DNA of 64,000 bases from Sulfurimonas sp. (GTDB lineage: Bacteria; Campylobacterota; Campylobacteria; Campylobacterales; Sulfurimonadaceae), in contig JAABQD010000007.1 in assembly GCA_011391635.1 (NCBI GenBank), positions 1-64,000 of the forward strand, read 5' to 3'. How positions within the stretch are numbered: position 1 is the first letter of the stretch; each line of letters starts with the position of its first letter. The notes below the pieces were generated by a model, which worked only from the letters and a program-made list of their open reading frames with translations, was not told the DNA's origin and made no database searches. A program made the translations under genes and the position numbers. Below are positions 59,481 to 64,000 of the stretch, one piece after another.

Positions 59481-60288
59481 GGTTCATCTCTTTACACAAT
59501 CTCTCAATAGTCAGTGCAACCCTGTGGGATGGGATGTGGGCATAACTCTCATCTACAATACTGATTTGACCGTTTTGACTCGCTTTTGTCGGGAGTGCGT
59601 ACCATGCTTCTAGTGCTTTTTGTTCATTGGCATGTGGATTTGAGGCTCGTGAATGGAGAATAATAATTTGTTCAGGATTGAGAGCGATAACATTCTCATA
59701 ACTGAGTACGGGCTGTGATATCTGCGTGTTTTTATAGGTATTTGTATTTCCACATGCCAAGATAATATCATCAAAAAATATTTCACCCCCAGCGACATAA
59801 ATCCCACTGCGTAAATCTTCATGCAGACCATACACAATCATAACTGTATGCGATTTTTTTGCTTTTGGAGCGTTTTTTAGAGCCTCATCTATCGCTTGAA
59901 TCAGGGTGTCTGGCTTGGCATGGAGGAGATTTGCGAGTTTGAGTATCGAGCTTTTTATATCTTCGATGGTTTGGAGTTTGAGCATAACTGTTTTTATATT
60001 AAATCTCTCCAAACTCTCTAAAGTCTCTTGATTGAAATCTTGTCCGACGACGAGAGATGGTTGCAATGCGATAATTTTTTCTCTATTTGGATTGGAATAC
60101 CCACCCACTATAGGAAGCTTTTGAACCTCTGGGGGGAAAAGCGAATAGTCACTCACTCCAACCAACTCCTCCCCTTTTTGCAAAGCAAAGATGATTTCTG
60201 AGAGCGAAGGACTCAGGGAGACAATTCTCTCCCCAGCCTCAAGTGTAAGTAGTAAACATAGTATCCAAAATAGTGTTCTCATTCGCAT
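59473..60288 (-). CDS. Periplasmic binding protein of the importer (BtuF/FecB type)
   Basis: 271 residues with a signal peptide (about 1-18) and the class III binding-protein fold: RIVSLSPSLSEIIFAL, VGVSDYSLFPPEV, LPIVGGYSNPNREKIIALQPSLVVG and a long connecting helix. BtuF shares this pattern, but ligand residues cannot be assigned by eye. Two repeat copies (59628 and 59750) encode NPHAN and LACGN. Confidence 0.9.
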   Translation of the reverse strand: MRMRTLFWILCLLLTLEAGERIVSLSPSLSEIIFALQKGEELVGVSDYSLFPPEVQKLPIVGGYSNPNREKIIALQPSLVVGQDFNQETLESLERFNIKTVMLKLQTIEDIKSSILKLANLLHAKPDTLIQAIDEALKNAPKAKKSHTVMIVYGLHEDLRSGIYVAGGEIFFDDIILACGNTNTYKNTQISQPVLSYENVIALNPEQIIILHSRASNPHANEQKALEAWYALPTKASQNGQISIVDESYAHIPSHRVALTIERLCKEMNHD

Positions 60289-60294
60289 CTTTTT

Positions 60295-62232
60295 TTAATA
60301 TTTTAGTTTCAATCCTGCGATGGCTGTGGTTGTGAAGTTGAGTGGATAAATCACATCATCTTCTATCCACATGCCATTACTTTGATTGAACAGATTGTTT
60401 ATTTTAGCGAAAAGTTCATAATTCTCTTTTGCATAAGTGAGCGAGATGTCTGTCGTTTTGTAGGCATCTTGTTTTTGCGAAAAGTTGTTATTGAAATCGT
60501 TTGCAGCGTATGCCTCACTTCTGTAGTTTTGTGTGAGGGCAATTGTGGCATGTGGAGTTGGAAGGTAACTGAGTGTCATTTTTGCGTTGTGATTACTCAC
60601 ACCTGGTAAGTTTTTATCTGCATAATTTTCACCATTTTCTCTCTCCTCATCAATAATTGCTTGAGTAAGATTATAGTTGAGAAGGATATTCCACATGCCA
60701 GAAATAATATATTTCTCATACAAATCGACCCCATACTTATGCGATTTATCGATATTTGTATTTTTGGAATTCATAAATGTAGGGTCAGCAAAATAATAAA
60801 TTTCATCTTCTAAAGCAACATAATAGGCAGAAATTTTAAACTTATTTACTGGCGTGATAGCGTTATATCCAAGTGTCATACTCTGAGTTTTCATCGGTGA
60901 GATAAAATCGTTAAAGACACCATAAGAGAAAAATCTATCAATATCTGGAGCTTGATACGCATTGGCATAATTTGCAAAGAGTGAATTTTTATCATCCAGC
61001 ATGTAGTTATATCCTAACTCTGCACCATGAAGTGTTGATGCATCACTATTTGTTTTGCTCACATCATGAAATTTATAGGATACTTTTTCAATACGCACTC
61101 CCGCTTGAAGTGTGTTCTTTGAAAAACTCACATCGCCAAGCACGAAACCTGCAAGATTCTCTTTTTTGGTCTCATTGGCACTACTCCAAGTAGCGGCATG
61201 AGAATTTCTTTCACCGCTAAACATATCTAAACCCGTAGAGAGTCGCATTTGCTCTCCCTTATAATCCAAAGAGGCTTTTGCGGAGTTATAATTGTAATCG
61301 GCGAGAGAGTCATAAGTGAGGAAATTGGATTTTTTCTTCTCGTGATTTGCATCAACACTCAAAGAAAACACTTCATCTATAAAATAACTCACACCTGCAC
61401 CGACGCTATCGCTATCATATTTTTGATGGTTTGCTCCCCAATTTGTCGCTCCCGCTTGTTTTGGGTTTGATTCATATTCTTTAAGTGTGAGATAACTTGC
61501 ATAAATCACATCTGTTCTAGCAAAAGATGCATTGGTTCTGAGCTCTACTTCCTCTATTGGAGTGTACGCGAGAGTAAATGTCGCGGTTGAGAGACTATTT
61601 TCATCTTTGCCATCTTTGGTGTCGATAGTACGGACACCTGCACTTTTTTGACCCTCGCCATTTACAGAAACAGAGAGTTTTTCATCATGATGCCCAAGAT
61701 AAAATGAGCTATCCCATGCACCATATGTTCCACCATACAATGTAAACTCTTTATCACTGTTTTGCTTTGTTACGATATTTACAACCCCAGCATTTGCCCC
61801 ATCGCCACTGCTTACAATCCCGCTGGATTTGATAATCTCAATTTTTTCGATAGACGATACAGCGATAGAGTTGAGAAGTGGAGCAACCATATCAATGTTA
61901 TTTATTTTTCTTCCATTGAGTGTGACAACGATGTTTTGGTATCCATCACTTATCCCATACCCACGCATGTCGAGTTTTTGTGAAAATGGATTTCCAAAAG
62001 ATGGCATGGATATAACTGATGTTTGCGTGTTTAAAAACTCATACACATTTTGTACATGTGCTTTTTGTATATCCTCGCTTGTATAGACTTCTACGGCACA
62101 ACTCGCTTGGAGTTCATTGGTCGCGATAGCGGTGGAAGTAACTTCTAATGGTATAAGTTTGATACTCTCATCTGCATCTGCTTGGCTCAAAAGAGCAACT
62201 AAAAAAAGTGATAATCGTAATGTTTTTTTCAT
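60295..62232 (-). CDS. TonB-dependent outer-membrane receptor
   Basis: 645 residues: signal peptide (about 1-20), a TonB-box-like segment (LIPLEVTSTAI), a plug domain with QTSVISMPSFGNP, LDMRGYGISDGYQ, VTLNGRKINN and GANAGVVNIVT, then a barrel ending in LKLKY. It heads the operon with the binding protein, ATPase and permease. Substrate is probably cobalamin, haem or a siderophore. No cobalamin riboswitch was recognised upstream. Three repeat copies (60367, 60546, 60691) encode GMW or PHAT. Confidence 0.93.
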   Translation of the reverse strand: MKKTLRLSLFLVALLSQADADESIKLIPLEVTSTAIATNELQASCAVEVYTSEDIQKAHVQNVYEFLNTQTSVISMPSFGNPFSQKLDMRGYGISDGYQNIVVTLNGRKINNIDMVAPLLNSIAVSSIEKIEIIKSSGIVSSGDGANAGVVNIVTKQNSDKEFTLYGGTYGAWDSSFYLGHHDEKLSVSVNGEGQKSAGVRTIDTKDGKDENSLSTATFTLAYTPIEEVELRTNASFARTDVIYASYLTLKEYESNPKQAGATNWGANHQKYDSDSVGAGVSYFIDEVFSLSVDANHEKKKSNFLTYDSLADYNYNSAKASLDYKGEQMRLSTGLDMFSGERNSHAATWSSANETKKENLAGFVLGDVSFSKNTLQAGVRIEKVSYKFHDVSKTNSDASTLHGAELGYNYMLDDKNSLFANYANAYQAPDIDRFFSYGVFNDFISPMKTQSMTLGYNAITPVNKFKISAYYVALEDEIYYFADPTFMNSKNTNIDKSHKYGVDLYEKYIISGMWNILLNYNLTQAIIDEERENGENYADKNLPGVSNHNAKMTLSYLPTPHATIALTQNYRSEAYAANDFNNNFSQKQDAYKTTDISLTYAKENYELFAKINNLFNQSNGMWIEDDVIYPLNFTTTAIAGLKLKY

Positions 62233-62261
62233 ATTTTATATTCCATAAATTTTATTTTTGT

Positions 62262-62600
62262 TTATATTGTGGCATGTGGAAGTGGTGGAGAGATAGCATT
62301 ATGGAGTGATTTAAAATAATTTTGGAAGTAGTTTTGATTTGGACAGAGCTGGAGAATTTTGCGTGTTTTTTTTAAAAAATAGCAGTTGCAATGGCAAGGT
62401 TTATAAGAAAATTCGAGTGGACAAAGGGTTATGGCTAACTCTTCCTCTTCTTCTAAGGCTTCGAGTTCATCTGAGTTGAAATGGAGCATGTGAAAATTTT
62501 GCACACGAGATGCGTTTGCATGAAGCGTTATCTGGTTTGTTGTAGCGGTAATAGCTCTGAGGGTAAAATAATTTTTACCAAAACCTTTAGGAAGACGCAA
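62262..62600 (-). CDS. Hypothetical Cys-containing protein upstream of the TonB receptor
   Basis: 112 residues, from TTG 62600 with AAAGAG a few bases before; no ATG start fits. The middle is acidic (DELEALEEEEELA), followed by a Cys cluster CPLEFSYKPCHCNC and LCPNQ. Not recognised. The gene lies 29 bases upstream of the receptor gene on the same strand and may be part of the operon. Its last codons (PHATI) come from a repeat copy (62270-62279). Confidence 0.5.
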   Translation of the reverse strand: MRLPKGFGKNYFTLRAITATTNQITLHANASRVQNFHMLHFNSDELEALEEEEELAITLCPLEFSYKPCHCNCYFLKKTRKILQLCPNQNYFQNYFKSLHNAISPPLPHATI

Positions 62601-62709
62601 AGTGACTCTTTATATTTTTTTGTGATTGTAGCAAAAAATTGTTTGATTCAGAAGAGATGTACCAACAAACAGCACATTGTAAAATGTACTGTTTATTGAA
62701 GAAGCGAAA

Positions 62710-63978
62710 TTAGATTTTGTTGTTTTCGTATTTTGCTTTTAATTTTAAGTAGTCTTTGTAGTCATCAGAGTTGATGTTTTGAGAAACTGACTTTGTTGAA
62801 TCATTTGCATTGTTAGAGATAGTTTTTGTACTATCGTTTGCATTGCTTGTAGCAGTTTTTGAGCTATCATTTGCATTGTTTGATACAGTTTTTGTGCTGT
62901 CATTTACATTGTTAGAGATAGTTTTTGTACTGTCATTCGCATTGTTTGTAGCAGTTTTTGTACTGTCATTTACATTGTTAGAGATAGTTTTTGTGCTATC
63001 GTTTGCATTGTTTGTAGCAGTTTTTGTGCTGTCATTTGCATTGTTAGAGATAGTTTTTGTGCTATCATTAATATTGCTAGAAACAGATTTAGTTGAATCA
63101 TTCGCATTGTTTGACATTGTATTTGTAGAGTCATTCAAGTTAGAAGAGATTGATTTTGTTGAATCATTAACATTGTTAGATGCAGTTTTTGTACTGTCAT
63201 TTACATTGTTAGAGATAGTTTTTGTTGAATCATTTACATTGTTAGAAATGTTGTTTGTAGAATCATTCAAGTTAGCTGAGATAGTTTTTGTACTATCATT
63301 TACATTGTTAGATGCAGTTTTTGTACTGTCATTTACATTGTTAGAAATTGTTTTTGTTGAATCATTTACATTGTTTGACATGTTGTTTGTAGAATCATTC
63401 AAGTTAGCTGAAATAGTTTTTGTACTATCATTTACATTGTTAGATGCAGTTTTTGTGCTATCGTTAATGTTGTTAGAGATAGTTTTTGTACTGTCATTCG
63501 CATTGTTAGACATTGTATTCGCAGAGTTATTCATGTTATTAGAAACAGAAATCGTGCTATCTTTAAGATCTTTTGTAGCCATTGTTGAACTATCTTTAAG
63601 ATCTCTAGTAGTATTAGAAATTGAATCTTTAGAATCCTCAGCAACTTCAATTGTACTATCTCTTAGATCTCTACTGATACCAGTTGTAGTATCTGAGCCA
63701 CTCTTCACAGTTGCGATTTCAGAAGTTTTTAGGTCATCAGAAGCTTTGATTGCTGAATCTTTTGCATCACGACTTACACTTGTTACAGTTCGCTCACCAC
63801 TTTTAGAAACTTCAACACCACCATCAACACCAGATTTTACTGCATCTTTAGCATCTTTACTCATAGAAGTAACGCCATCTTTCATGTCTTTAAACATATC
63901 ACCAAAACTAAAATCTGCTGATAAAGTTGTTGTCATTGCAATCGCTGCAATCGTACTTATAACTAGTTTTTTCTTCAT
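62710..63978 (-). CDS. Secreted protein of about thirty 11-residue repeats (hendecad coiled coil)
   Basis: 422 residues with a signal peptide (cleavage near LSA, residue 21). From about residue 45 the chain is a string of 11-residue units, at first K/R/D-containing (RDLRDSTIEVA). It then becomes nearly uniform: 22 units of N-[VAIL]-N-D-S-T-K-T-[IAV]-S-N by my count. Hydrophobic residues alternate every 7 and 4 positions, the hendecad pattern of right-handed coiled coils and of some LEA-type proteins. A Lys-rich tail (YLKLKAKYENNKI) ends it. Function unknown; an adhesive or surface fibre, or a stress protein, are options. Confidence 0.85.
   Translation of the reverse strand: MKKKLVISTIAAIAMTTTLSADFSFGDMFKDMKDGVTSMSKDAKDAVKSGVDGGVEVSKSGERTVTSVSRDAKDSAIKASDDLKTSEIATVKSGSDTTTGISRDLRDSTIEVAEDSKDSISNTTRDLKDSSTMATKDLKDSTISVSNNMNNSANTMSNNANDSTKTISNNINDSTKTASNNVNDSTKTISANLNDSTNNMSNNVNDSTKTISNNVNDSTKTASNNVNDSTKTISANLNDSTNNISNNVNDSTKTISNNVNDSTKTASNNVNDSTKSISSNLNDSTNTMSNNANDSTKSVSSNINDSTKTISNNANDSTKTATNNANDSTKTISNNVNDSTKTATNNANDSTKTISNNVNDSTKTVSNNANDSSKTATSNANDSTKTISNNANDSTKSVSQNINSDDYKDYLKLKAKYENNKI
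62790..63530 (-). repeat. 33-bp tandem repeat with 132-bp higher-order period
   Basis: The DNA encoding the uniform 11-residue units repeats every 33 bases. Units come in sets of four (NDSTKTIS, NDSTKTAS, NDSTKTIS or SIS, NDSTNNMS-like) that recur three times near the N-terminal side of the array (about 63100-63500). Synonymous sites differ little between units, which suggests recent unequal exchange or slippage. Confidence 0.85.
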
Positions 63979-64000
63979 TTCTTTTCCCTTTTTTTCATTT

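Larger units (their letters stand above)
4203..62279. repeat. Dispersed 10-mer CCACATGCCA / TGGCATGTGG, 43 exact copies (uptake-sequence-like)
   Basis: First bases of exact copies by eye: 4203, 5326, 7469, 9672, 10247, 11066, 11700, 16626, 17023, 18881, 21076, 22016, 22052, 22134, 22383, 23415, 24654, 24998, 25481, 26563, 31188, 32819, 33837, 36129, 37701, 40686, 41128, 50670, 50687, 50702, 53156, 55244, 55982, 57443, 57730, 58725, 59452, 59628, 59750, 60367, 60546, 60691, 62270. About 27 are in the CCACATGCCA orientation and 16 in the other. A T precedes the motif in nearly all copies and an A often follows. Thirty-seven lie in coding sequence, one over a start codon and five between genes. 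Near-matches (9/10) add at least a dozen, for example 8856, 10819, 11095, 16154, 17660, 31433, 33386, 41705 and 52093. Confidence 0.95.

Noticed and set aside
4203..62279. The 10-mer as transposon ends or a MITE family
   Set aside because: No conserved sequence extends beyond about 12 bases around the copies, and copies are embedded in intact reading frames in every frame.
4203..62279. The 10-mer as a HIP1-type highly iterated palindrome
   Set aside because: The core CCACATGCCA is not palindromic; orientation is defined, unlike the palindromic GCGATCGC of cyanobacteria.
60295..62600. Cobalamin riboswitch upstream of the TonB operon
   Set aside because: I looked for the B12-box-like conserved core and adenosyl-cobalamin aptamer features in 62230-62710 and saw none.
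62790..63530. Regularly spaced repeats that could suggest a CRISPR array
   Set aside because: The 33-bp units are contiguous, in frame and encode an 11-residue protein repeat; there are no unique spacers and no cas genes.

Overview
The window reads as AT-rich chromosomal DNA of a free-living Campylobacterota (epsilonproteobacterium, Sulfurimonas/Sulfuricurvum/Sulfurovum type by inference). The basis is a full hydrogenase-maturation set (hypB-C-D and hypE-A with a Ni transporter), a two-gene accB-accC pair, rubrerythrin plus a BFD-type ferredoxin, several GGDEF proteins and very tight gene packing. No rRNA, tRNA or CRISPR array was seen.

Layout. 1-2.4 kb: the 3' end of a very AT-rich accessory operon encoding a kinase-like ATPase, a receiver protein with a possible HEPN RNase motif, and a metallophosphoesterase. 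It abuts a transposase-derived protein that seems to have lost its catalytic residues. 3.2-11.6 kb: hydrogenase maturation genes split by an inserted block (a Phd/ParE-like toxin-antitoxin pair, sixA, mcrC-mcrB). In the gap before hypE lie a consensus promoter and a self-complementary double small-RNA-like element. 11.6-25.2 kb: an envelope operon with a two-component system, a DUF2202 ferritin-like protein, yaaA, an rRNA methylase, a MoxR-type AAA+ pair, a solute-binding protein coupled to a diguanylate cyclase, a likely murein-peptide recycling operon, and a DnaQ-like exonuclease. 25.2-44.4 kb: one minus-strand run, CheY-CheC-diguanylate cyclase, then an O-antigen/capsule cluster. That cluster holds genes for a CDP-3,6-dideoxyhexose branched by a thiamine enzyme (yersiniose-type logic) and for UDP-N-acetyl-L-fucosamine, plus flippase, glycosyltransferases, an acyltransferase and a methyltransferase. 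44.5-57.3 kb: dCMP deaminase, accBC, cytochrome c, a GGDEF-like effector, a SurA-like chaperone, gltX, a NUDT16-like Nudix protein, an ABC exporter, a GH17 membrane protein, rubrerythrin/ferredoxin, and a coiled-coil protein with an OmpA lipoprotein. 57.4-62.6 kb: a TonB/ABC metal-chelate uptake operon. 62.7-64 kb: a secreted protein made of 11-residue repeats.

The most striking signal cuts across all of this. A 10-mer, CCACATGCCA (or its complement TGGCATGTGG), almost always with a preceding T, occurs 43 times by my manual count, on both strands, in genes of every function and in all six reading frames. By chance far fewer than one copy is expected. It forces recurring short peptides (LACG, PHAK/PHAN, WHVE, GMW, HMP, STC) into unrelated proteins. 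Between convergent genes it occurs as inverted pairs that form perfect hairpins. This is how the DNA-uptake sequences of Neisseriaceae and Pasteurellaceae behave. I know of no such element described in Campylobacterota, so a new DNA-uptake or other genome-wide signal is the leading hypothesis; its function is inference.
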